The notes under the pieces were generated by a model. It did not search any database and was not told where the DNA came from. It was given only the letters and a program-made list of their open reading frames with translations. Positions 1 through 10,105 of a DNA stretch of 10,613 nucleotides are shown in pieces. This stretch comes from Rhodospira sp. (GTDB taxonomy: Bacteria; Pseudomonadota; Alphaproteobacteria; Rhodospirillales; Rhodospirillaceae): assembly GCA_028277295.1 (NCBI GenBank), contig JANQGN010000076.1:1-10613 (forward strand), read 5' to 3'. Each line of letters opens with the position of its first letter. Position 1 is the first letter of the stretch. Both the position numbers and the translations under genes were made by a program.

Positions 1-12
1 AGCCGCCCCGCC

Positions 13-765
13 ATGCCCCTGTTGACCCTCGTCGTCCTGGTCCTCGCCCTGGTGACGCCAGCCATGGTCCTCGCCGCCGAGGCCGCGCAGAGCGACCGCT
101 CGCGCGCCGCCATGGCCCGGGTCGAACCTGGACTTCGGGCCGCCCTGGACGAGGCCGGCCTGCCCTGGGGCGCGCCGGTGTTCATCCGCATTTTCAAACA
201 GGACCGCGACCTGGAGGTCTGGCTTGAGAGCACGCCCGGCGGCCGCTTCACCCTGTTCAAGACCTATCCCATCTGCGCCGCCTCCGGCGCCCTGGGGCCG
301 AAGACCCGCGAGGGCGACGGCCAGGCGCCCGAAGGGTTCTACGCCGTCCCGCCCGGAGCCATGAACCCGCACAGCCGCTTTTTCCTGTCCTTCGACCTCG
401 GCTTCCCCAATGCCCACGACCGGGCGCGCGGCTGGACGGGCAGCTTTCTCATGGTCCACGGCGATTGCGTCTCCATCGGCTGCTATGCCATGGGCAAGCG
501 GTTTCTCCCCCTTGGCGCCGACCGCAACGACCCCATCGCCGAGATCTGGACCCTGATGAGCGCCGCCTTCCGCGCGGGGCAACCCTTCGTGCGCGTGCAC
601 GCCTTTCCCGTCCGCTTGACCGACGCCGCCCTGACACGGCACGCCGGCCACCCCTGGGCCGGCTTTTGGGCCACCCTGCGGCCGGGATACGACCATTTCG
701 AGACGCAGGGTCGCCCGCCCAGCATCAACATACGCGATGGACGCTACGAGATGCAGGCGGACTGA
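13..765 (+). CDS. Exported YafK/DpaA-like L,D-transpeptidase-fold protein
   Basis: This 250-residue protein looks like a YafK-type member of the YkuD (L,D-transpeptidase) fold, which acts on peptidoglycan in the periplasm. In Escherichia coli the YafK relative (DpaA/LdtF) removes Braun lipoprotein from peptidoglycan rather than forming crosslinks. Residues about 2-22 are a hydrophobic stretch consistent with a signal peptide, with possible cleavage near Ala21-Ala22. The YafK-like core follows: VFIRIFKQDRDLEVW (56-70), an F-x-L-x-x-x-YPIC block (79-88), SGALGPK (91-97), PEGFY (106-110), LGFPNAHDRA (129-138), and the catalytic signature HGDCVSIGC with His149 and probable nucleophile Cys157. Length is normal for the family. 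The ATG has no basic residue before the hydrophobic stretch, and the frame stays open to the window edge, so the true start may lie upstream of base 1. Whether it is a transpeptidase or an amidase cannot be decided from sequence. Confidence 0.85.
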   Translation: MPLLTLVVLVLALVTPAMVLAAEAAQSDRSRAAMARVEPGLRAALDEAGLPWGAPVFIRIFKQDRDLEVWLESTPGGRFTLFKTYPICAASGALGPKTREGDGQAPEGFYAVPPGAMNPHSRFFLSFDLGFPNAHDRARGWTGSFLMVHGDCVSIGCYAMGKRFLPLGADRNDPIAEIWTLMSAAFRAGQPFVRVHAFPVRLTDAALTRHAGHPWAGFWATLRPGYDHFETQGRPPSINIRDGRYEMQAD

Positions 766-1137
766 CCAGAGGGGTACGCCATCCGGGCCTGGATGCCCCC
801 TAGTCTGTATCCTCCCTATTCTGTATCCCCAATGCATCACCCGCGCGCACGCGAAAGGGGCAGGAGCGCGCATCATTGACACCCGCCCGGCGCCGTCTAT
901 GATGCCGATGGCCCGGGAGATGGGCCAAGGCCGGGCCCGCCCATGGCGACACGGGACGCGCGGGCCGCCCCGGCGCGGGCGCGCGACGCCCCGACCCCGC
1001 CCGCCCCACCGGACGAAGGACCCCCAGGACCAGGGACCCGGCGGATGAGCGAGCGGGCGCTTTTCCGGTGGGTGTGGCGCCCGCCGCCGTCGCGCCGTCT
1101 CCCCCCTGTCATGATCCCGAGGACCGAACAGCCCGTC
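766..1137 (+). other. Non-coding leader region upstream of rhlE
   Basis: These 372 bases separate the YafK-like gene from the most likely rhlE start. The first third holds a weak imperfect hairpin (771-799, CATCC/GGATG core) and a direct repeat of TCTGTATCC (804-812 and 820-828, spaced 16 bases). The middle holds the promoter listed separately. From about 910 on it would be a 5' untranslated leader of roughly 230 bases, very GC-rich. The helicase frame is open upstream from 943 with further ATGs at 943, 1045 and 1111. The residues it would encode (Arg/Pro/Ala-rich) do not resemble the start of RhlE proteins. No other gene is visible here. Confidence 0.6.
876..903 (+). promoter_or_regulatory. 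Near-consensus sigma-70-type promoter for rhlE
   Basis: A perfect -35 hexamer TTGACA (876-881) is followed after 16 bases by TATGAT (898-903), one mismatch from the consensus -10. It faces rhlE and predicts a transcript start near 910, about 230 bases before the preferred ATG. This is the best promoter-like match I found in the window. No operator is evident around it. Confidence 0.65.
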
Positions 1138-3584
<2,447 letters not shown>

Positions 3585-3588
<4 letters not shown>

Positions 3589-3706
3589 AGCATGTTGCGT
3601 GATTTCTGAATCGCCCAACATGCTCTATCAGTTTGTTTTTCAAGCAAATCGTCCCCAAAAGATCTTCCAGGACGATCTGTGCCAGATCGCTCGGGATTTG
3701 CTCTAG
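3585..3706. repeat. 122-bp palindromic repeat element with CTAGAGC/GCTCTAG ends
   Basis: The element begins CTAGAGC and ends GCTCTAG, a 7-bp terminal inverted repeat. It contains several nested palindromes. The left one is TAGAGCATGTTG (3586-3597) with CAACATGCTCTA (3616-3627), 12 bp perfect around an 18-base loop that itself contains GATT/AATC. The right arm pairs AGCAAATC (3643-3650) with GATTTGCT (3695-3702). It encloses a perfect CGATCTG (3673-3679)/CAGATCG (3683-3689) hairpin with a 3-base loop. ATCGTCC (3648-3654) can alternatively pair with GGACGAT (3670-3676). Its base composition is much richer in A+T than the flanks. Palindromes opening CTAGAGCATG are a recurrent dispersed-repeat type in alphaproteobacteria, from memory of the RIME/RPE class. 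That this one is multicopy in its genome is inferred. Confidence 0.65.
3586..3640 (+). terminator. Probable intrinsic terminator of rhlE
   Basis: The left palindrome of the repeat forms a 12-bp perfect stem (3586-3597 with 3616-3627). Four bases later comes a T-rich run, GTTTGTTTTT (3631-3640). That is a good rho-independent terminator layout on the + strand. The stem starts on the rhlE stop codon itself, so termination would follow directly after translation ends. Confidence 0.6.
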
Positions 3707-3769
3707 CCCGCGTGGCGCGGCCGGGAGAGCGGTGCTCGGCGACGCCCCTGGTCGAAACGGGAACGCGCC

Positions 3770-4912
3770 ATGGCCTCGCCACCACACACGAGTCTGAGAC
3801 CTGAAGACAGCCACCCGACCGTGGGGACGCGTCTCCCCACCACACGGCTGGCCCTGCTGAGCCCGGAGACACGGGCCGCGCTGGAGGCGGTTGCCGAGCC
3901 GGTCCCCTTCGCCGCTGGCGACGCGATCTTGACCGAGGGCGAACGCAGCAACCACCTGTTCATCATCGAACGGGGCGAGGTGGCCATCCTCAAGGCCGGC
4001 CCAACCCTCAAGGACGATCGCCGCATCAACACCTTGGGTCCGGGCGACTTGGTCGGTGAGTTGTCCTTCATCGACGGTCGGCCACGCTCCGCCAGCGCCC
4101 GGGCCGAGACCGAGGGCCTGTTGTTGCGCGTCGACCCGTTCGCGTTGATGGAACGGCCGGACGGGGATCACTTCTTCGACAACCTGCGGGCCAGCGTGGC
4201 CGTGTCCGTGGTCACGTCCACGCGCAAGCAGGCGGACCGCTACACCGAAAGCCTGGAACGCGAATTGAAGGCCACGCAGGCACAAAGGCTTTTCGGCCAG
4301 TTTGTCGTGTACATCATTATTGTCTTGTCCCTGGGCGCGCTGGTCACGAATATCGTTGCCCAGAGGCTATTTGACATCAATGTCTACACGGAAACCTTCA
4401 CCTGGACGTACGGTCTTATCCTGTTGATTCCCACCTTCGCCGTCCTGTGGCGCCTGAAGCTTCCACTTCATCATTTTGGTGTCACGCGCGAAAAGCTGGG
4501 ACGATCGCTGATCGAGGGTACCGTGGCCTCGGCCGCCACGATCGGGCTCGCCCTCGTCGTGGTCGGGGCCACGTGGGTTCTGCCTTTGGGGGTTGAGCTG
4601 ACTTTTTTTGTGCCAACCGCCCTCTTCGGGACCTATCTCTTCAGTTCCTTCCTGCAAGAATTCATCGCGCGCGGGCTGATTCAACGGTCCTTTCAGGAGT
4701 TCCTTCAGGACGACCTGGGTCTTCAATCCGTCCTGCTGACGTCCATTATTTTCGCCATGTTGCATCTGCATTTCGGGCTGTTCGCGTTTTTCATCACGCT
4801 CACCAGCAGCCTTGTCTTCGGCGTCTTCTTCCTGCGCCACCAGAACCTGGCCGGCGTCACCCTGCTCCACTTCACGGCCGGCATCTGCGCGACCGCGATG
4901 GGATTGCTGTAG
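3770..4912 (+). CDS. Cyclic-nucleotide-binding domain fused to CPBP/Abi membrane domain
   Basis: This 380-residue protein joins a cytoplasmic sensor to a membrane domain. Residues about 37-130 form a cNMP-binding (CAP/CRP-like) domain with a phosphate-binding cassette near Gly96-Glu97-Leu98 and Arg106-Ser107-Ala108-Ser109. The spacing and key Gly, Glu and Arg are kept, so ligand binding is plausible. A polar helix (about 150-175) leads to five to seven hydrophobic spans from 177 to the C-terminus. These carry the CPBP/Abi (PF02517, Rce1-like intramembrane metalloprotease) layout: QEFIAR (296-301) for EExxxR, FAMLH (328-332) for FxxxH, and HFTAG (367-371) for HxxxN/D. The first Glu is Gln and the last Asn/Asp is Gly, so proteolytic activity is doubtful. 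The ATG at 3770 has only a weak purine-rich CGGGAA upstream. GC falls to about 47-53% in lines sampled from the membrane half. The gene sits alone, convergent with cysS. Its substrate and partner are unknown. Confidence 0.85.
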   Translation: MASPPHTSLRPEDSHPTVGTRLPTTRLALLSPETRAALEAVAEPVPFAAGDAILTEGERSNHLFIIERGEVAILKAGPTLKDDRRINTLGPGDLVGELSFIDGRPRSASARAETEGLLLRVDPFALMERPDGDHFFDNLRASVAVSVVTSTRKQADRYTESLERELKATQAQRLFGQFVVYIIIVLSLGALVTNIVAQRLFDINVYTETFTWTYGLILLIPTFAVLWRLKLPLHHFGVTREKLGRSLIEGTVASAATIGLALVVVGATWVLPLGVELTFFVPTALFGTYLFSSFLQEFIARGLIQRSFQEFLQDDLGLQSVLLTSIIFAMLHLHFGLFAFFITLTSSLVFGVFFLRHQNLAGVTLLHFTAGICATAMGLL

Positions 4913-4913
4913 G

Positions 4914-4933
4914 GGGGCGTAGAGCGGAGGCGC

Positions 4934-4941
<8 letters not shown>
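4914..4941. terminator. Possible short hairpin between convergent genes
   Basis: GGGG (4914-4917), a bulged C and GTAG (4919-4922) can pair with CTAC (4934-4937) and CCCC (4938-4941). The hairpin spans the 21-base gap between the stop codons of the CPBP-domain gene and cysS. There is no T-run on either strand, so a role as a bidirectional terminator is only suggested by position. Confidence 0.25.
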
Positions 4942-6325
<1,384 letters not shown>

Positions 6326-6560
6326 GGCGGCGGCGGAGTCCCATGGGCGCGTGATCCGGCCTCGGTCTTACCGCCCCGGGCCGTTCACCGCAACCGCCGC
6401 GCCCCATGGCCAGCCGTTCTCATGTTGGCCTTCGCGGAGTCGACGGGCGGGGGTGGTCCCCCATGGCCCGACACGCCGCCTCAAAATACGTGTGGCCTGG
6501 CGAATCATCTCGTATATAGGGCATTGCCGCGTTTGACGCTGGTTGTTGCGGAGGCGATGC

Positions 6561-6890
6561 GTGGGTAAGATATTTCACGATAGCCTGTCCAGGCGACCGC
6601 CGGCCGCGCCGGATGGCAAGGGCGGAGGCGGCGGCGGACTCGACGGAGGCGAGATGGAAACACGCGTCACCCGCCTGGAGACCGAGTTCACCTATGTCCG
6701 CCGGGATCTCGATGAGATCAAGGCGCAGATGGCCGACATCAGCGCCACGCTCGACAGAGTGTGCGCGCAGCTTGCCGAAAAACCCGGCAAGGGCTTCGTC
6801 ATCGGCACCGTCATCGCCATATTCGGCCTGTGCGCCGGCATGGTCGGGGCCACGGTGACGACCTTGCAGCATCTTCAGGGAACGCTTTAG
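6561..6890 (+). CDS. Small coiled-coil protein with one C-terminal membrane span
   Basis: I do not recognise a characterised family. From the GTG at 6561 the product is 109 residues: a basic start (MGKIFHDSLSRR), a Gly-rich linker with six consecutive Gly, a charged amphipathic helix beginning METRVTRLETEF, and one hydrophobic span (about GKGFVIGTVIAIFGLCAGMV). The helix plus C-terminal span resembles small XhlA-like and other short coiled-coil membrane proteins found widely in alphaproteobacteria, but no phage genes are nearby. Two starts are credible. The GTG at 6561 has GGAGG at 6550-6554, six bases away. An internal ATG at 6654 has GGAGG at 6645-6649, four bases away, and would give 78 residues without the Gly linker. 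Both could be used. The gene is divergent from cysS and ends six bases before the cupin gene's stop on the other strand. It is probably an inner-membrane protein; function unknown. Confidence 0.65.
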   Translation: MGKIFHDSLSRRPPAAPDGKGGGGGGLDGGEMETRVTRLETEFTYVRRDLDEIKAQMADISATLDRVCAQLAEKPGKGFVIGTVIAIFGLCAGMVGATVTTLQHLQGTL

Positions 6891-6896
6891 GGCCTG

Positions 6897-7226
6897 TTAC
6901 GCGCCCGTCGCCGCCGGGCCCCAATGCACCGCCAGCCACAGGCAGGGTGGATCGGCCGAGGTGCGGGTCACCCGGTGGGGTGTATGCGCGGGAAGCAACA
7001 GGGTATCGCCGGCCTCCAGGGTCACGGTCTCGCCGTCCACCCACAGCGCGGCCGATCCCTGAAGCAGGCAGACCCATTCATCATGCGGCTGGTCGTAGAG
7101 CCCGTCCTCGGGCCGGGGGCTGCTGACGATGCGCTCGATATGCAGGCCGCCGCGTTTCAGCAGGCTCTCGAAGCGCTCGCCGTCGGCGGGCGGCGCGGCG
7201 TCCTGGAACAGGTTTCCGGTGCGCAT
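6897..7226 (-). CDS. Small single-domain cupin protein
   Basis: This is a 109-residue single cupin (beta-barrel) protein of a widespread uncharacterised bacterial group. The N-terminus carries NLF (residues 5-7) and the block HIERIVSS. Cupin motif 1 is represented by the block PHDEWVCLLQG, where His and Glu are candidate metal ligands. Motif 2 is GDTLLLPAHTPHRV, with GD, Pro and His at the expected spacing. A conserved-looking LWLAVHW strand closes the barrel. The frame extends six codons further, to 7244. I chose the ATG at 7226 because AGGAGG (7237-7232 on this strand) sits five bases upstream. It is the last gene of a leftward cluster after gltX and upp, 48 bases beyond the upp stop, so it is probably cotranscribed. 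Substrate and metal are not predictable; such proteins may be enzymes or small-molecule sensors. Confidence 0.85.
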   Translation of the reverse strand: MRTGNLFQDAAPPADGERFESLLKRGGLHIERIVSSPRPEDGLYDQPHDEWVCLLQGSAALWVDGETVTLEAGDTLLLPAHTPHRVTRTSADPPCLWLAVHWGPAATGA

Positions 7227-7274
7227 GGGGGCCTCCTGGCGCATCCCGCGCCGGTTCCCGGTTCCCAGATGTGC

Positions 7275-7928
7275 TCACTTCGTCCCGAACAGCCGGTCTC
7301 CCGCGTCCCCCAGGCCGGGGACAATATAGGCGTGCTCGTTCAGGCGTTCGTCCAGCGCCGCCGTGAACACGGGCACCGTGGGATGGGACTCCTGGACGAC
7401 GCGAACGCCCTCGGGGGCGGCCACCAGGACCATCACCCGGATCCGGCTGTCCGGTACGCCATTGCGGTTCAGCACGCCCAGCGCGTGCGCCGTCGAGTGT
7501 CCGGTGGCCAGCATGGGGTCGGTCACCAGGAACAGGCGCCCCTCGACCGGTGGCAGCTTGACCAGGTACTCGACCGGTCGATGAGTCCCCGGATCGCGGT
7601 AAAGCCCGATATGCCCCAGACGCGCCGACGGCATCAACTCCAACAGGCCATCGGCCATGCCGGTCCCGGCGCGCAGGATCGGCACCACCGCCACCTTCTT
7701 GCCGGCGATCATCGGCGCGTCGGGCATGGGCGCCACCGGGGTCTGGATCGGGCCATACTCCAGTGGCAGGTCGCGGGTGATTTCGTAACCCATGAGCAAC
7801 GAAATCTCCTTGAGCAGATCGCGGAACGTCCGGGTGGAGGTATCGGCGCGCCGCATCAAGCTCAGCTTATGCTGGATCAGCGGATGATCGAGAATCACCA
7901 GGCCAGGGAACGCCTCCGCGGTCTTCAT
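7275..7928 (-). CDS. upp: Uracil phosphoribosyltransferase
   Basis: This enzyme converts uracil and PRPP to UMP and diphosphate in pyrimidine salvage in the cytoplasm. It has 217 residues, close to the usual ~208-216. The family's features are all visible: the HPLIQHKLS block (15-23), a YE-x-TRDLPLE block (48-57), VPILRAGTGM (82-91), the PRPP-binding loop TDPMLATGHS (136-145), and the uracil-binding C-terminal block VPGLGDAGDR (203-212). The PRPP loop has His where a Gly or Asn is more common; this is a tolerated position, and the acidic Asp137 and ATG core are intact. The start at 7928 has GGAGGG (7942-7937) eight bases upstream, overlapping the end of gltX, which stops 15 bases away. This tight spacing suggests translation coupled to gltX. 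Confidence 0.97.
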   Translation of the reverse strand: MKTAEAFPGLVILDHPLIQHKLSLMRRADTSTRTFRDLLKEISLLMGYEITRDLPLEYGPIQTPVAPMPDAPMIAGKKVAVVPILRAGTGMADGLLELMPSARLGHIGLYRDPGTHRPVEYLVKLPPVEGRLFLVTDPMLATGHSTAHALGVLNRNGVPDSRIRVMVLVAAPEGVRVVQESHPTVPVFTAALDERLNEHAYIVPGLGDAGDRLFGTK

Positions 7929-7943
7929 GGCGCGGACCCTCCG

Positions 7944-9344
7944 TCAGGTGATAGCCGGCGCGGACGCATGGCCATCGCCCCCCACCGCCGCCCGGTCGAG
8001 GCGGTCCAGCGCCCGCGCCCGGCCGATCAGCGGCAGCAGGGCGGCCAGGTCGGGGCCGCGCGTCTGCCCAGTGAGCGCCAGCCGCAGAGGCATGAACAGC
8101 CCCTTGCCCTTACGCCCGGTGGCCGCCTTCAGCGCCCCGGTCCAGACGCCCCAGGTGTCGGCGTCCCAGGGCTCCTCGGGCAGGGCCTCGCGGGCGGTCC
8201 GCAGGAAGGCGGCATCCTCGGGGGCCTCGCACCGGGGCACGATATCGCCGAACGCCACCGCATGCCACTCGGCGGCGTCGGCCAGGCGGTCCAGGTTGCC
8301 GCGCACCGCGGCCCAGAACGCCGGGCCGCCGTCGGCGCGCAGCGCCTTCAGGCGCGGCCGGGCGGCGGCGTGGTCCATGCCATGCAGCAGCCGGGCGTTG
8401 AGGCGGGTGAGATCGGCCGGGTCGAACTTGGGCGTGGCGCGGCCGAAGTGGGTGATGTCGAAGGACGCCTCCAGCGCCGCCATGGAGGCCACGGGCGCCA
8501 CGTCGTCCGAGGTGCCCAGGCGCGCCAGCAGGGCGGCCACCGCCAGGGGCTCCAGGCCGTCGTCGCGCAGGTCGGCCAGGGACAGGCTACCCAGCCGCTT
8601 GGACAGGCCACCGCCGCCGGCATCGGTCAATAGAGACAGGTGGGCATGCACGGGCGGCGTGCCATCCAGCAGCCGGCACAGCTGGATCTGCACCGCCGTG
8701 TTGACCACGTGATCCTCGCCCCGGATCACGTGGGAGATGCCCATGTCCATGTCGTCCACCACGGACGGCAGGGTATAGAGCAGCGTCCCGTCCGCCCGCA
8801 CCAGCACCGGATCGGACAGGTGGGCGGCGTCGTAATGGCAGGGGCCGCGCACCAGGTCGTCCCAGCGGATATCCTCGGGATCCAGTTTCAGGCGCCAGTG
8901 GGGGCGGCGGCCCTCGGCCTCCAGCCGGGCGCGATCGTCCCCGGTCAGCGCCAGCCCGGCCCGGTCGTAGATCGGCGGCCGGCCCTGGGCACGCTGGCGG
9001 CGGCGCTTGTACTCCAGCTCCTCGGGGGTTTCGTAGCAGGCGTATAGGCGCCCCTCGGCCTTCAGGCGGTCGACGATCCCGGCATAGCGGTCGGCGCGGG
9101 CGGACTGGAACGCCTCCGCGTCCCAGGTCACCCCCAGCCAGGCCAGATCCTGGCGAATGGCCTCCACGTAGTCGCGGCGGGACCGCTCTGCGTCGGTGTC
9201 GTCGAAGCGCAGCAGGACAGCCCCCCCGGCACGGCGCGCGAACAGCGCGTTGACCAGAGCGGTGCGGGCGTTGCCCACATGCAGCAGGCCTGTGGGACTG
9301 GGGGCGAAGCGGACGGTGACCGGGGACGACGTGGCGGGAGACAT
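7944..9344 (-). CDS. gltX: Glutamyl-tRNA synthetase
   Basis: This class I synthetase charges tRNA with glutamate in the cytoplasm. It has 466 residues, normal for bacterial GluRS. The ATP signature is APSPTGLLHVGNART (14-28). The glutamate-binding and catalytic region follows (RFDDTDAERS at 46-55, IRGEDHVVNT at 207-216). The KMSKS-equivalent loop reads GLSKRLGS (246-253). After it comes the helical anticodon-binding region (roughly 330-440), ending in an Ala-rich tail. Alphaproteobacteria often carry two GluRS paralogs and many lack GlnRS, making Gln-tRNA through GatCAB. The SKRLGSLSL loop type differs from the SKRHG type and suggests one particular paralog class, but specificity for tRNA-Glu or tRNA-Gln cannot be read here. 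It is too long to be the truncated Glu-Q synthetase (GluQ). It heads the leftward cluster gltX-upp-cupin and is divergent from the isochorismatase-family gene. Confidence 0.95.
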   Translation of the reverse strand: MSPATSSPVTVRFAPSPTGLLHVGNARTALVNALFARRAGGAVLLRFDDTDAERSRRDYVEAIRQDLAWLGVTWDAEAFQSARADRYAGIVDRLKAEGRLYACYETPEELEYKRRRQRAQGRPPIYDRAGLALTGDDRARLEAEGRRPHWRLKLDPEDIRWDDLVRGPCHYDAAHLSDPVLVRADGTLLYTLPSVVDDMDMGISHVIRGEDHVVNTAVQIQLCRLLDGTPPVHAHLSLLTDAGGGGLSKRLGSLSLADLRDDGLEPLAVAALLARLGTSDDVAPVASMAALEASFDITHFGRATPKFDPADLTRLNARLLHGMDHAAARPRLKALRADGGPAFWAAVRGNLDRLADAAEWHAVAFGDIVPRCEAPEDAAFLRTAREALPEEPWDADTWGVWTGALKAATGRKGKGLFMPLRLALTGQTRGPDLAALLPLIGRARALDRLDRAAVGGDGHASAPAIT

Positions 9345-9475
9345 GGGATCGCGCTCGGCTGAAGGGAACGGACTGGCCGGTCTTGTCGCACGCCGGACCG
9401 ACCGAGGCCAGTGTTGCGCGCCGCCGCCCGTCGCGCCAGGGTAGACGCTCCCTCTCCCCCTCAGGAGCCCGCCCC

Positions 9476-10018
9476 ATGCTGATGCGCGCCGAGACCTCCG
9501 CCCTGATCGTGATCGACGTCCAGGAACGCCTGTGCCCGGTGATGGATGACCCCCGCCGGGTGCTGTTCAACGGCGCGCGGTTGTTGAAGGGGGCGGCGCT
9601 GCTGGAGGTGCCGGTGCTGTGCACCGAGCAATACCCGAAGGGGCTGGGGCCGACCATGATCGACCTGCGCGAGCTGCTGCCCGAGGGCGCGGTGATCGAG
9701 AAGACCCGCTTCGGCGCCTGGGACGAGGCGCCCTTCCGCGAGCGCTGGCGGGCGCTGGACCGGTCGCAGGCGGTGATCTGCGGCACCGAGGCCCATATCT
9801 GCGTCCTGCAGACGGCCCTGGGCCTGCGCGCCGCCGGAGTCGAGGTGTTCGTGGTCACCGACGCCTGCGGCTCCCGCCGCCCCGAGAGCGAGGCGGCGGC
9901 CCTGACACGGCTGTCGGCGGCCGGCTGTCATCCGGTCACCACCGAGATGGCGCTGTTCGAATGGCTGGGCGGCAAGGCGCATCCCAGCTTCAAGGACATC
10001 AACGCCCTGGTGCGGTGA
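9476..10018 (+). CDS. Isochorismatase-family cysteine hydrolase
   Basis: This 180-residue protein is a compact cytoplasmic alpha/beta hydrolase of the isochorismatase superfamily. It resembles the ISOC-domain/YcaC-like branch rather than siderophore isochorismatases. The catalytic triad of the family is visible: Asp14 in LIVIDVQERL, Lys76 in VIEKTRFGA and Cys109 in GTEAHICVLQTA. The block EQYPKGLGPT (51-60) is typical of this subgroup. The substrate is unknown; relatives cleave a range of amides or vinyl ethers. I chose the ATG at 9476 because CAGGAG (9462-9467) lies eight bases upstream and Asp14 then sits at the usual distance from the N-terminus. The frame is open back to 9383, but that part is Arg/Ser-rich and unlike the family. 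It is divergent from gltX and is followed by a hairpin, so it is probably transcribed alone. Confidence 0.92.
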   Translation: MLMRAETSALIVIDVQERLCPVMDDPRRVLFNGARLLKGAALLEVPVLCTEQYPKGLGPTMIDLRELLPEGAVIEKTRFGAWDEAPFRERWRALDRSQAVICGTEAHICVLQTALGLRAAGVEVFVVTDACGSRRPESEAAALTRLSAAGCHPVTTEMALFEWLGGKAHPSFKDINALVR

Positions 10019-10076
10019 TCCGCGCGCCATGGCTTTTCTGCATGCGGAGTCGCTCGAATTGCGCGCGATGCCGTCA

Positions 10077-10105
10077 CGGAAAGGGACCCCGCCGGGGCCT
10101 TTCCG
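10077..10105 (+). terminator. Strong hairpin after the isochorismatase-family gene
   Basis: CGGAAAGG (10077-10084) pairs with CCTTTCCG (10098-10105). Inside this, CCCC (10087-10090) pairs with GGGG (10094-10097) around a three-base loop, leaving a two-base GA bulge on the left arm. The result is a 12-bp GC-rich stem located 59 bases after the stop codon. No T-run follows (CATGACAAAG), so it may be a terminator of the type lacking a U-tract, or an RNA 3'-end stabilising structure. Confidence 0.5.

Noticed and set aside
771..799. Hairpin just after the YafK-like gene as a terminator
   Set aside because: Only a 5-bp core (CATCC/GGATG) with an asymmetric bulge and no T-run; too weak to call.
943..1137. 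N-terminal extension of rhlE from the ATG at 943
   Set aside because: The extra 65 residues are Arg/Pro/Ala-rich and unlike RhlE proteins, while the ATG at 1138 places the Q-motif phenylalanine at residue 3. The extension is kept only as a possibility in the findings.
6340..6475. Several CCATGG words in the cysS upstream region
   Set aside because: They are short palindromes expected by chance in GC-rich DNA, with irregular spacing and no shared flanks.
6513..6518. TATATA as a -10 box for the small membrane protein gene
   Set aside because: No acceptable -35 hexamer lies 16-18 bases upstream (GTGTGG at 6490-6495 is poor), so I did not list a promoter.
6924..8633. A 569-codon open frame on the + strand opposite the cupin, upp and gltX genes
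   Set aside because: It runs antisense through three clearly recognised genes, is rich in Gly/Arg/Gln/His, and has no recognisable domain. It is the expected by-product of high GC in an opposing frame.
9383..9475. N-terminal extension of the isochorismatase-family protein
   Set aside because: The added residues are Arg/Ser-rich, and a good ribosome-binding site (CAGGAG, 9462-9467) precedes the ATG at 9476.
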